A stretch of DNA of 53,840 nt from Erysipelotrichaceae bacterium (lineage in GTDB: Bacteria > Bacillota_I > Bacilli_A > Erysipelotrichales > Erysipelotrichaceae), in assembly GCA_017473265.1 (NCBI GenBank), contig JAFULQ010000019.1:1-53840 (forward strand). The letters run 5' to 3'. The translations under genes and the position numbers were made by a program. Under the pieces are notes generated by a model that did no database searches, was not told the origin of the DNA, and saw only the letters and a list, made by a program, of their open reading frames with translations. This document shows positions 43,172-51,773 of the stretch, piece by piece (the first letter of the stretch is position 1; the number at the start of each line of letters is the position of its first letter).

Positions 43172-44266
43172 TTATTCTTCTGTAAATAAAGCAGTAACAG
43201 CACGGAAACCATCATATTGATCGTCTGTTCCTAATACATAACCAGTATGGCTATAAGGAGCAACACATGCTTTACCTTCATCAGTTTGAATTAATTCTAA
43301 GAAAGATTCTTGAATAGCTTTTAAGAAGTCATCAGTTAATTTTTCATCAGAACCATAAGAAATTGTATCGTTCATGATCATATCAGAAACACCAATAACC
43401 TTAACTAAATCAAAAATTGTTTCATATTCTGTATAGAAACCACTAGCTTTTAAAGCATTTAATGCATCAGTAGAAGCTTTATCTTTACGTACATCAGCAT
43501 AACCGAAAGTAATATCACAGTTACCTTGTAATAATAATTCCATGTTACCAGCATAGTTTCCATCAGGAATTACTTGATCAACATCAGCTAATGTTAATTT
43601 CTTACCAGCTTCAGCACCAAAGTTGTTATTTAACCAAGCACTTGGATATTTGAAAGAAGCACCAGAAGTAGCAGAACCACTAGCAACTACAGCAGTTTTG
43701 ATATCTTCCCATTTTAATGTACCTTCAGTAGCTTTTTGGTATAAATCAGCACCTTTATCTGTACCGATATTTACATAAACTAATGAACGGTATCCACCAG
43801 CAACTTCAGTAGAATCAGTAACGATTACATCGTTCCAATCTTTCCAATCAGCACCTTTAGATGGAGATTCAATATCAACACTTACAGCAGCACGAGAAGA
43901 AACTAATAATAAGTTAACATCTTCAGGATATGTATCATGAGCAGTTACATAGTTTCCAGCAGGAATAAATCCTAAATCGATAGAACCAGCAGCTAATCCT
44001 TCACCAACTACTTCATAGTTATTACCAACTTCAATATTCACTTGAGTTACATTATAACCACGTTTTAATAATTGATCTTTCAAGATTTGTTTCAATGGTT
44101 CAGCAGCAGTTAAGATAGCATCAGCATCTTTACTTGGTACGAACGCAATGTTCAATTCTTCTACGATAGTATTTCCATTTTCATCTTTGTTAGCATCACT
44201 TCCGCCACAGCCTACTAATGAGAATACAAGTAGAGCACACATTAATAAAGTAAACAATTTTTTCAT
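43172..44266 (-). CDS. phnD: Phosphonate-type ABC transporter substrate-binding lipoprotein PhnD
   Basis: A 364-aa lipoprotein: signal ending SLVGC gives lipidation at Cys20, tethering it outside the membrane. The PhnD fold starts LNIAFVPSKDADAILTAAEP (about 43-62); GSIDLGFIPAGNYV, VVASGSATSGASFKYP and GNCDITFGYADVRKD are ligand-cleft segments of the family, the SATSG loop binding the phosphonate/phosphate group in relatives. AGGAGG precedes ATG 44266. The ligand could be a phosphonate, phosphite or a phosphoester; nothing in the neighbourhood breaks C-P bonds. Confidence 0.9.
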   Translation of the reverse strand: MKKLFTLLMCALLVFSLVGCGGSDANKDENGNTIVEELNIAFVPSKDADAILTAAEPLKQILKDQLLKRGYNVTQVNIEVGNNYEVVGEGLAAGSIDLGFIPAGNYVTAHDTYPEDVNLLLVSSRAAVSVDIESPSKGADWKDWNDVIVTDSTEVAGGYRSLVYVNIGTDKGADLYQKATEGTLKWEDIKTAVVASGSATSGASFKYPSAWLNNNFGAEAGKKLTLADVDQVIPDGNYAGNMELLLQGNCDITFGYADVRKDKASTDALNALKASGFYTEYETIFDLVKVIGVSDMIMNDTISYGSDEKLTDDFLKAIQESFLELIQTDEGKACVAPYSHTGYVLGTDDQYDGFRAVTALFTEE

Positions 44267-44294
44267 TTCCCTTGTCCTCCTTGTTTACGTCAAA

Positions 44295-44303
44295 ATTATA
44301 CCA
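44295..44303 (-). promoter_or_regulatory. phnD promoter (extended -10)
   Basis: TGGTATAAT on the minus strand, a consensus extended -10 about 28 bases before the ATG. No good -35 is seen. Confidence 0.5.
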
Positions 44304-44408
44304 CATACTGAAAAAAATCTTCCATCAAATTGCATTTAATTTCATTTTTTATTATTTTCAATTGCTATTTTCTATATGTCATAACATTATTTCAATGATA
44401 TGATTTTC

Positions 44409-44438
44409 AAAGAATTGCATAAAATGCAATTCTTTTTT
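44409..44438 (+). terminator. Orphan hairpin with T-run in a divergent intergenic region
   Basis: Perfect 11-bp stem AAAGAATTGCA/TGCAATTCTTT (44409-44419, 44425-44435), loop TAAAA, with TTTTTT on the + strand. No + strand gene ends here; the gap lies between the starts of phnD (minus) and the MFS gene (plus). Confidence 0.55.
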
Positions 44439-44447
44439 ACATTTATC

Positions 44448-44475
44448 TTGCATACCAAAATAATTAATTTATAAT
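44448..44475 (+). promoter_or_regulatory. Promoter of the MFS gene, giving a near-leaderless mRNA
   Basis: TTGCAT (44448-44453), 16-base spacer, consensus TATAAT (44470-44475). The start point would fall at about 44482, while the ATG begins at 44485 and has no ribosome site. Confidence 0.65.
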
Positions 44476-44484
44476 ATACACGTT

Positions 44485-45639
44485 ATGAAAAATTATAGAT
44501 ATTCTTATATAGCTTTATGCGCCAGCTATTTACTTTACTATATTTCATTAGGCGCATTCTCACCATTTCTAAATATTTACTATGAACGAATTGGATTGAG
44601 CGGTTCACAAATTGGATTTATCACTTCTGCAGGATATATTGTGGCCATGTTGTTTTCACCAGTATGGGGTGCTATTACAGATAAAAATCATAAATACAAA
44701 AGTATGATTGCCTTTTTATCTCTAACAACAACACTATTAACCATTCTTTGGAAACAACAAACATTCTTCTTATTTATATTCATCTTTAGTTTATTATTGA
44801 ATATTTTTAGAAGTAATATTGGTAACTTATTAGATGCATTAGCTATCCAATCTTGTAAAGAAAACAACAAAGAATTCTCCTTTGTTCGCGCAATGGGATC
44901 TCTTGGTTATTTAATAGCAAGTTTCGGTATTGGTAACTTCTTATTTGAGAAATTCCAATTACAAGGACCATACATTCAAATCCTAGCCATTGGAAATGTA
45001 TTATTAGTACTTTGCTTATTATTCATTAAGCCAATTAGTCATCAAAAATCTGAAACAGTAAAAGAAGAAGGAAACTTCTTAGAACTATTCAAGAACAAAG
45101 ATTATGTATTCATCTTATTCTTATGTTTCTTTACGATTATTGTTAATGATAGTACCATCAACTACTTAGGTAATCACTTGGTATCTACATTACAATTACC
45201 AGATTCAGCAATTGGTTTAAATACTTGTGCAATGGTTTTACCAGAAGTATTTATTATTATGAATATTCATAAAATGATTCGTAAGATTGGTTTAAAGAAA
45301 AGCTTCATGATTGCCATTATTACACAAATCTTACGTTGTATCCTTTATGCGACAAGTACTTCATTACCAATCTTTATGATTGGAAGCTTAGTTCATGGAT
45401 TAATGATTGGTGTTGGTACAGTTGGAGTTGTGGATTATATTCACAAGAAAATTCCAAGTCACATGATGGCTCGTGCAATGACTGTTTATGGAGGTTTTAC
45501 AGTAATTAGTTATGCAATCCAAGCACAAGCCTATGGTTTTGTATACCAAATGTTTGGTAGTCATATGATCTTTATCATTACACTAGTATGTACTGCTATT
45601 GCTTTACTTATGACATTAAAAACAAAACGATTAGATTAA
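44485..45639 (+). CDS. MFS transporter (LacY/nucleoside-symporter-like group)
   Basis: A 384-aa membrane carrier with twelve helices. The opening YIALCASYLLYYISLGAFSP, GFITSAGYIVAMLFSPVWG and the loop TDKNHKYKSMI (the usual motif A between helices 2 and 3) place it in the MFS_1-like group that includes sugar and nucleoside proton symporters. Helix 11 has ARAMTVYGGFTVISYAIQ. Substrate unknown. No purine-rich ribosome site precedes ATG 44485, unlike nearly all neighbours, and the promoter lies right next to it. Confidence 0.85.
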   Translation: MKNYRYSYIALCASYLLYYISLGAFSPFLNIYYERIGLSGSQIGFITSAGYIVAMLFSPVWGAITDKNHKYKSMIAFLSLTTTLLTILWKQQTFFLFIFIFSLLLNIFRSNIGNLLDALAIQSCKENNKEFSFVRAMGSLGYLIASFGIGNFLFEKFQLQGPYIQILAIGNVLLVLCLLFIKPISHQKSETVKEEGNFLELFKNKDYVFILFLCFFTIIVNDSTINYLGNHLVSTLQLPDSAIGLNTCAMVLPEVFIIMNIHKMIRKIGLKKSFMIAIITQILRCILYATSTSLPIFMIGSLVHGLMIGVGTVGVVDYIHKKIPSHMMARAMTVYGGFTVISYAIQAQAYGFVYQMFGSHMIFIITLVCTAIALLMTLKTKRLD

Positions 45640-45649
45640 ATAAAACATT

Positions 45650-45673
45650 AAAAGAGACCTAACGGTCTCTTTT
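45650..45673. terminator. Bidirectional terminator between MFS and aldo/keto reductase genes
   Basis: Perfect 10-bp stem AAAAGAGACC/GGTCTCTTTT (45650-45659, 45664-45673), loop TAAC. Flanked by A- and T-rich sequence; overlaps the aldo/keto reductase stop codon. Confidence 0.75.
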
Positions 45674-46793
45674 ACTCTAATTCTTCTTTTACTTGTCTTA
45701 AATTATCACGAATCTTAATAGCTTGTGGACAAAGTGTTTCACACTTACCACATTCCTTACAGAAACTAGCTTTTGCTGTATCTAATGAAGCATAACGCTT
45801 CTTCGCTTTTTCATAGTTTCCATACATACTCGCTTGATTCCATAAAGAGAAATTACGAGGAATATCTACACCAAAAGGACAAGGCATACAATACGCACAA
45901 CCTGTACATCCATTCTTCACTCTTGCTTCAATTGCTTTACGAACACTTGTTACAACTTCCATTTCTTCATCATTTAATTCCACTCTATCTAATGCAAAAG
46001 TTTCTAAATTATCTTTCACATGTTCTTCACTAGACATACCACTTAAAATGATTTTTACATTTGGATGTGTAGCTACCCAGCGTAATGCCCAACGACTATT
46101 TGTAGCACTTGGATCATATGCTTTAAAAATATTCGAAATATCTTCAGGAAGATTTGCTAAAGAACCACCTTTAATAGGTTCCATAACAATCACAGGAACA
46201 CCTTTACTTGTCGCAAGCTCATATCCTCTATCACCAGCTTGAATATTAGTATCCATATAGTTATATTGAATTTGACAGAAATCCCAATCACGATAATTTA
46301 AAATCTCTTCAAATACTTCATAATCATCATGGAATGAGAAACCTAAATGCTTAATCTTACCTTGACGTTGCATTTCTAAACAAAAATCCAATGCACCTAA
46401 TCCTAACACTTTCTTTTCCCAAAATTCACGATTTAAACAATGCAATAAATAGAAATCAAAATACTCCACATCTAACTTTTGTAATTGTTCATTAAACAAA
46501 CGTTCTGGATCCTCTTTAGTTTGCATCATAGAGAAAAATGGCATTTTTGTTGCTAAATATAAAGATTCACGTGGATATTTCTTTAATACTTTACCAATAA
46601 ATACTTCGCTTTCACCATCATGATAAGGATATGCAGTGTCTAAATAATTCACACCATTGGCAATCGCTTCATCCACCATTTTCATTGCGCGTTCTTCATC
46701 AATATGACCATCTTCCGTAGTTGGAAAACGCATACAACCAAACCCTAATAATGAAACTTCCTTGTTTAACTTTTCTAATGTACGATACTTCAT
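45672..46793 (-). CDS. Aldo/keto reductase with C-terminal 4Fe-4S domain
   Basis: A 373-aa cytoplasmic oxidoreductase. Residues 1-290 are the (beta/alpha)8 AKR barrel with GFGCMRFP, the active-site NYLDTAYPYHDGESE (Asp and Tyr about 50-53), a Lys near 82, and HCLN. The C-terminus has two Cys clusters, CTGCAYCMPCP and CKECGKCETLCP, for two 4Fe-4S centres, a type frequent in anaerobes and often annotated as a ferredoxin-linked reductase. GAGGT precedes ATG 46793. Last gene after the MBL and small membrane protein genes. Confidence 0.88.
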   Translation of the reverse strand: MKYRTLEKLNKEVSLLGFGCMRFPTTEDGHIDEERAMKMVDEAIANGVNYLDTAYPYHDGESEVFIGKVLKKYPRESLYLATKMPFFSMMQTKEDPERLFNEQLQKLDVEYFDFYLLHCLNREFWEKKVLGLGALDFCLEMQRQGKIKHLGFSFHDDYEVFEEILNYRDWDFCQIQYNYMDTNIQAGDRGYELATSKGVPVIVMEPIKGGSLANLPEDISNIFKAYDPSATNSRWALRWVATHPNVKIILSGMSSEEHVKDNLETFALDRVELNDEEMEVVTSVRKAIEARVKNGCTGCAYCMPCPFGVDIPRNFSLWNQASMYGNYEKAKKRYASLDTAKASFCKECGKCETLCPQAIKIRDNLRQVKEELE

Positions 46794-46805
46794 AAATTAC
46801 CTCTT

Positions 46806-47015
46806 CTATCTACTTAATAATACATAAATGGCTACTACGCCTAATACAATTAGTAAAACTCCACGAATTCTTAGAAATATGATAGCCATTTCGGTAGGTT
46901 CTCCATTTTCTACACTAAACATATGATCAAACGCCCAAAACATTTCTGGATTAAAAATCATCCATATTCCTAATATAATAAAAACAATTGATAATACAAT
47001 ACCGATAACCAACAT
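46806..47015 (-). CDS. Small two-helix membrane protein
   Basis: A 69-aa protein with hydrophobic segments at both ends (IGIVLSIVFIILGIWMIF and GVLLIVLGVVAIYVLLS) and a short acidic loop. It resembles small DUF6199-like membrane proteins of Bacillota, but I am not sure. GGGGTGA precedes ATG 47015; it sits 15 bases after the MBL gene and 12 before the aldo/keto reductase gene. Function unknown. Confidence 0.65.
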   Translation of the reverse strand: MLVIGIVLSIVFIILGIWMIFNPEMFWAFDHMFSVENGEPTEMAIIFLRIRGVLLIVLGVVAIYVLLSR

Positions 47016-47030
47016 GTTTTCACCCCACTT

Positions 47031-47717
47031 TTAATCTAACAAAAACTTAGCTACATCAAAACTATACTGCTTCACAACTTGATTATCTACTATAATTTCT
47101 TCACAATCAACTTCTTGTTTATCAATTTTTTCCACCGCATCCAATAAGTCATAAATAATAGTTGATGGCAAATTAAAGGTTCCATGTGCCGCATATACAT
47201 AATCAAATTGGTCGATATATTTTACAATTTTCTGTAAGCTTTGTTTATACGCAACCATATTTCTAAACACACCAAACATATAAATACGACCATTTTGAAT
47301 CGAATCACCACTAATTAATACACGATACTTTTTATCCAATAAAGCAACACTTCCTGGGGTATGCCCTGGAATACTAATTACTTCAATTTCACGATTTCCT
47401 AAATCAAGAATTTGCTTATCCCATATAGCTGTTGGTTTTGGATGCTTTTGTCCACCCACAAAGTAATTCACATATTCACTTGGATGCATATACGCTGTAG
47501 AAAACGCATCATTTCCTGCAATATGATCAAAATCCGCATGCGTATTCAATAACACAACTGGTAATTTTGTAATTTGTTCAGCAATTTCCTTTGCATTCAT
47601 TGTAGTACGTCCACTATCTACCAATAGCGCACGCTCATCACCCACTAATAAATAAAACCTAGATTTAACATCTTCAATACGATACGTATCTTTATTGATT
47701 TGAACTACTTCAGGCAT
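47031..47717 (-). CDS. MBL-fold metallohydrolase with H-x-D-x-D-H motif
   Basis: A 228-aa cytoplasmic metallo-beta-lactamase-fold hydrolase. Metal motifs: NTHADFDHIAG (about 58-68), where the usual second His is Asp; ISIPGHTPGS (about 115); LISGDSIQNG; and the last His in YAAHGTFNLP. Such enzymes often cleave thioesters, lactones or phosphodiesters; the substrate is not predictable. GAGGTGG precedes ATG 47717. First gene of a three-gene operon. Confidence 0.83.
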   Translation of the reverse strand: MPEVVQINKDTYRIEDVKSRFYLLVGDERALLVDSGRTTMNAKEIAEQITKLPVVLLNTHADFDHIAGNDAFSTAYMHPSEYVNYFVGGQKHPKPTAIWDKQILDLGNREIEVISIPGHTPGSVALLDKKYRVLISGDSIQNGRIYMFGVFRNMVAYKQSLQKIVKYIDQFDYVYAAHGTFNLPSTIIYDLLDAVEKIDKQEVDCEEIIVDNQVVKQYSFDVAKFLLD

Positions 47718-47821
47718 TACTTACCACCTCTTATTATTTTTATTGTGTCGTATTCAAAAAAAGAAATAAATGTTTTATAAAAATGATTTTATGAATTAAA
47801 ATATAAGTAGAGGTGAACACT

Positions 47822-49477
47822 ATGCAAGTAACAATCATTTTAAATAACGGCAAACAATTCCAAAAAGAGATTACCAAAGGCATCAGTGCAGAACAAGTAT
47901 TATTAGACCTAAACGAAACCTTACCATATCGTGTATTACTATGCAAAGTAGACAATAGTTATCGAGGACTGCCACACAAAATTACACGTCCTTGTACCAT
48001 TGAATATCTAGATATGCATAACAACTATGCTTGGTTAGTCTACCAAAATAGTTTAGTCTTACTATATAAAAAAGCAATTCATGATGTATTGGGTAATGTA
48101 GAAGTCGATGTACTTAATTCTTTAAACAAAGGATTATACACTATCATCAAGGCTCCACTAACACTAGAAGTTATCCAACGAATTGAACAACGCATGAAAG
48201 AAATGGTGCAACAACAAATACCAATTGTAAAAGAACATGTATCTAGACAAGATATTTTAGATATGAGTCATCAATCAAGCGAAAAAGAAAGAATCGAATT
48301 ACTTGAATCTCTACCAAATCTAGAAGATGTAGAAATTTATTCTATCAATAACTTTAGAGAATTATTCTATGGCTTGTTAGTTCCAAATACATCCTATTTA
48401 GAACACTTTGAACTCGTTAAATATCGTAATGGCGTATTATTACGCTATCCACATATGAACGATCCACATGAAATCCCAGTCTATGAGAACCAAAAATTAC
48501 TATACGATGCCTTCTCAGAAGCAACACGCTGGGAACGTTTGATGGGAATCAATTATGTAGTTGACTTAAATCATCGTATACAACAAAATGAATACAAAGA
48601 CTTAATCATGTTACAAGAAGCTTTACACGAAAAGAAAATCAGTGATATAGCAGATCGCATCAAGCAAGAAAATAAACGTGTCATTCTTATTTGTGGTCCT
48701 TCTAGTAGTGGTAAAACATCTTTCGCTAATCGTCTATGTATCCAATTAAAAGTCATTGGTTTAAAGCCATTATATTTAGGAACTGATGATTATTTTGTAG
48801 AACGACATGAAACTGTATTAGATGAAAATGGAGAAAAAGACTTCGAAAGCATTCGCGCCGTTGATGTAAAACTCTTTAATAAACATATGAAAGAACTACT
48901 AGCTGGACAAAAAGTAGATATTCCTAAATTCAATTTTATCACTGGATCAAAAGAATATGGACATCGCATTACTTCCATTGATAAAAATCAACCGATTGTC
49001 ATAGAAGGCATTCATGCACTAAATGAAATCTTAACAAGTGACATTCCAGAAGAAGAAAAATTCAAAATTTATATTAGTCCATTAACTTCTTTAAACATTG
49101 ACCACTTAAATCGTATTCCAACAACCGATGCTAGAATGTTACGAAGACTCGTTAGAGACTATCAATTTAGAGGACGCCCTGCTAGTTATACCATTCAAGA
49201 TTGGCCTAAAGTTCGTAAAGGAGAAGATCAAAACATCTTCCCATATATAAGCCAAGCAGACGTTTTCTTTAATACCAACTATATTTATGAATTAGCCGTA
49301 TTAAAAAAATATGCAGAACCACTTTTAGCAAGTGTCAAACCAAATGAAAAGGAATATGCCGAAGCACAACGAATGTTATCATTTTTACGCTTCTTCAAAG
49401 TTGCAGATGATGATAGTTGTATTGCTAATAATTCTATTTTAAGAGAATTCATTGGTGGTAGTGTACTTATTGACTAA
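47822..49477 (+). CDS. Uridine kinase-like P-loop kinase with TGS/ThrRS-type N-terminus
   Basis: A 551-aa protein. Residues 1-65 resemble a TGS domain and 65-260 the threonyl-tRNA synthetase second additional domain. Residues about 285-500 are a uridine kinase/phosphoribulokinase-type ATPase with Walker A ICGPSSSGKTSFAN, TDDYFVERHET, the Asp-rich FESIRAVD segment and VIEGIHALN. This domain order recurs in Bacillota and is usually called a nucleoside kinase; actual substrate is unproven. Start ATG 47822: GAGGTG at 47810-47815 is the ribosome site, so the in-frame GTG at 47813 is not used. Single gene unit. Confidence 0.83.
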   Translation: MQVTIILNNGKQFQKEITKGISAEQVLLDLNETLPYRVLLCKVDNSYRGLPHKITRPCTIEYLDMHNNYAWLVYQNSLVLLYKKAIHDVLGNVEVDVLNSLNKGLYTIIKAPLTLEVIQRIEQRMKEMVQQQIPIVKEHVSRQDILDMSHQSSEKERIELLESLPNLEDVEIYSINNFRELFYGLLVPNTSYLEHFELVKYRNGVLLRYPHMNDPHEIPVYENQKLLYDAFSEATRWERLMGINYVVDLNHRIQQNEYKDLIMLQEALHEKKISDIADRIKQENKRVILICGPSSSGKTSFANRLCIQLKVIGLKPLYLGTDDYFVERHETVLDENGEKDFESIRAVDVKLFNKHMKELLAGQKVDIPKFNFITGSKEYGHRITSIDKNQPIVIEGIHALNEILTSDIPEEEKFKIYISPLTSLNIDHLNRIPTTDARMLRRLVRDYQFRGRPASYTIQDWPKVRKGEDQNIFPYISQADVFFNTNYIYELAVLKKYAEPLLASVKPNEKEYAEAQRMLSFLRFFKVADDDSCIANNSILREFIGGSVLID

Positions 49478-49480
49478 ATG

Positions 49481-49510
49481 AAAAAGGTCATCCATTCGGA
49501 TGACCTCTAT
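49481..49510. terminator. Bidirectional terminator between the kinase and MATE genes
   Basis: Nine-bp stem AGGTCATCC/GGATGACCT (49485-49493, 49498-49506), loop ATTC, with A-run upstream and T-rich sequence downstream. Confidence 0.75.
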
Positions 49511-49511
49511 T

Positions 49512-50888
49512 TTAATCTAAAGCTTTTGACTTCCAATTTCCTTTATAATAGAAAATCATTGTAATTACAGCCCCTAAACACCAAGATGTTAATAAAGAAA
49601 TAAACATACTTTCTGGTGCACCATTTGGTAAAGAAGCACTTCTAGTAAACCACGCGATTGTATATGCTAAAGGAACACGAATCATAATCGTTGTGATTAA
49701 AGAAATCCACATAGGTGTCATTGTATCCCCAGCACCACGCATAATACCAGATAACGATTGCGTAACCGCTACTGCAATATAACCAACCGCCAAAATACGC
49801 ATCATATGCATACTTAATTCCACTAATTCAGGAGTATCCGTAAATGCATACATTAAGATATCCCCAAACAACAAAATCGCAATCGTAATCACTGTAGAAA
49901 CCCCAACCGCAATCAAAGTCCCTTGCTTACTACCTTCCATTACACGATCATAACGCTTTGCCCCAACATTTTGTCCTGAGAATGTTGTCATTGCATTCCC
50001 AAAGCTAAAGTTCGGCATCATCGCAAAACCATCAACACGCATAATGATTACATTCGCTGCGATAACCATTTCTCCAAAACTATTTGTTAAAGATTGTACA
50101 ACAATCATAGCCATTGACATAATCGCTTGCGTTAAACCAGAAGGCAATCCCAAACGAATTAAATTAGAAGTTTGTTCCATACATGGAACCAATTCCTTTA
50201 AACGCAAATCAAATAAATGATGCATACGCAATAATTTAAACAAACACAAAACCGAAGACACAGCTTGTGCAATCACCGTAGCCCACGCTACTCCAGAAAC
50301 GCCCATTCCTAAAATAGCCACAAAATAAATATCTAAGACAATATTAATTACAGTCGCTACTAATAAATAAATTAAAGCAGACACTGAATCACCTAAACCG
50401 CGAAGAATACCACCTAGAATATTATAATAAGCCATTCCACCAACACCCATTAGTAAAATTGTTAAATAGCTATCACACCATTCAATAATACTTACTGGAG
50501 TATTTAAAATTTCCAAAATCGGACGAATCACTACTGTTGATAATAACATAATAAAAACTGTACAAATTGCTGTTAATGTAATACTCGTACCAATCGATTT
50601 AGACAACTCTTCCCTTTTACCAGCACCATAATATTGAGATACCATAATACCCGCACCAGTAGAAATACCAACAAACAAAACAAGTAATAGATTAAAAATA
50701 GGACTTGCACTACCTACTGCAGCCAATGCATTATCACCTACATACTTACCAACCACAATACTATCTACTGTGTTATATAACTGTTGAGCAATATTCCCAA
50801 TTAACATCGGAATCGCAAACAGAACAATCTTTTTCCAAGGCGTACCTTCCGTCATATCCGAAGGCGCAAACAATTGTTTTAAAGTCAT
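49512..50888 (-). CDS. MATE-family exporter
   Basis: Integral membrane protein of 458 aa with about twelve helices. FAIPMLIGNIAQQLYNTVDS, GKYVGDNALAAVGSASP and FSGQNVGAKRYDRVM are MatE motifs; related to the first MATE protein of the window more than to the other two by these motifs. AGGGGTG precedes ATG 50888. Diverges from proC. Substrate unknown. Confidence 0.88.
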   Translation of the reverse strand: MTLKQLFAPSDMTEGTPWKKIVLFAIPMLIGNIAQQLYNTVDSIVVGKYVGDNALAAVGSASPIFNLLLVLFVGISTGAGIMVSQYYGAGKREELSKSIGTSITLTAICTVFIMLLSTVVIRPILEILNTPVSIIEWCDSYLTILLMGVGGMAYYNILGGILRGLGDSVSALIYLLVATVINIVLDIYFVAILGMGVSGVAWATVIAQAVSSVLCLFKLLRMHHLFDLRLKELVPCMEQTSNLIRLGLPSGLTQAIMSMAMIVVQSLTNSFGEMVIAANVIIMRVDGFAMMPNFSFGNAMTTFSGQNVGAKRYDRVMEGSKQGTLIAVGVSTVITIAILLFGDILMYAFTDTPELVELSMHMMRILAVGYIAVAVTQSLSGIMRGAGDTMTPMWISLITTIMIRVPLAYTIAWFTRSASLPNGAPESMFISLLTSWCLGAVITMIFYYKGNWKSKALD

Positions 50889-50914
50889 TTTATCACACCC
50901 CTAACAAGCACATT

Positions 50915-50943
50915 ATTATACAGTATTCTCATACAAAATAAAA
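50915..50943 (-). promoter_or_regulatory. Possible promoter of the fourth MATE gene
   Basis: On the minus strand a consensus TATAAT (50920-50915) with a weak TTTTAT 17 bases upstream (50943-50938), 27 bases before the ATG. Confidence 0.38.
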
Positions 50944-50996
50944 TGCATAATTCACTATTTTATGATACCATTGTCTTATATTCGGAGGACTTTTTT

Positions 50997-51764
50997 ATGA
51001 AAATAGGATTTATTGGCTTTGGAAATATTGCCCAGGCAATGGCACAAGGATTAATCGAAAAACACGAAAACATTACACAACAAATGTACGCTTCTAGTTA
51101 TAATTATGAAAAACTAGTAAGAAATACTGCAAAATATGGAATTCATCCATGCAAAACAAATCAAGAAACTGTAGACAATTGTGATTTAGTATTCATTTGC
51201 GTAAAACCATACCAAGTAAAAGATGTATTAAGTGAATTATCATTAGAAAACAAAATTATCGTATCTTTAGTTGGTGGTAAATACAATCAAGATTATGAAG
51301 AAATCATTCCAGGCACTCACCATATTGCCTGCATTCCTAACACCGCTATTTCTGTAGTAGAAGGCGTAATCGTCGTTGAACAAACACATACACTAACACA
51401 AGAACAATTACATACTGTACATGAATTATTATCAACAGTAGCCATGTTAGAATACGTAGAAACAGCAAAAATGAATATTGCGACTACAATCTCAGGCTGC
51501 ACACCTGCATATACAGCCATGTATTTAGAAGCACTAGGTGATGCTGCTTGTAAATACGGATTAACAAGAGAAGTAGGATACCGTTTAGTTGCTAAAATGA
51601 TAGAAGGAACAGGAAAAATGGCTAGAGTTACTCAAAAACATCCAGGCATCCTAAAAGATGAAGTATGCTCTCCAAAAGGCACAACTATCAAAGGAATCGC
51701 CTCATTAGAAAAAGATGGTTTCAGAGGAACAATTATTAACGCTATCGACGAAGTAATGAAATAA
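50997..51764 (+). CDS. proC: Pyrroline-5-carboxylate reductase
   Basis: Cytoplasmic NAD(P)H enzyme for the last step of proline synthesis, 255 aa. The N-terminal dinucleotide motif is IGFIGFGNIAQAMAQG (3-18); LVFICVKPYQVKDVL is the second Rossmann signature; the C-terminal ProC helices hold SGCTPAYTAMYLEALGDAA and HPGILKDEVCSPKGTTIKG, the catalytic signature. GGAGG at 50984-50988 is 8 bases before ATG 50997; the longer frame from 50943 is not used. Nine bases ahead of msrA in one operon. Confidence 0.92.
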   Translation: MKIGFIGFGNIAQAMAQGLIEKHENITQQMYASSYNYEKLVRNTAKYGIHPCKTNQETVDNCDLVFICVKPYQVKDVLSELSLENKIIVSLVGGKYNQDYEEIIPGTHHIACIPNTAISVVEGVIVVEQTHTLTQEQLHTVHELLSTVAMLEYVETAKMNIATTISGCTPAYTAMYLEALGDAACKYGLTREVGYRLVAKMIEGTGKMARVTQKHPGILKDEVCSPKGTTIKGIASLEKDGFRGTIINAIDEVMK

Positions 51765-51773
51765 GGTGGACTC

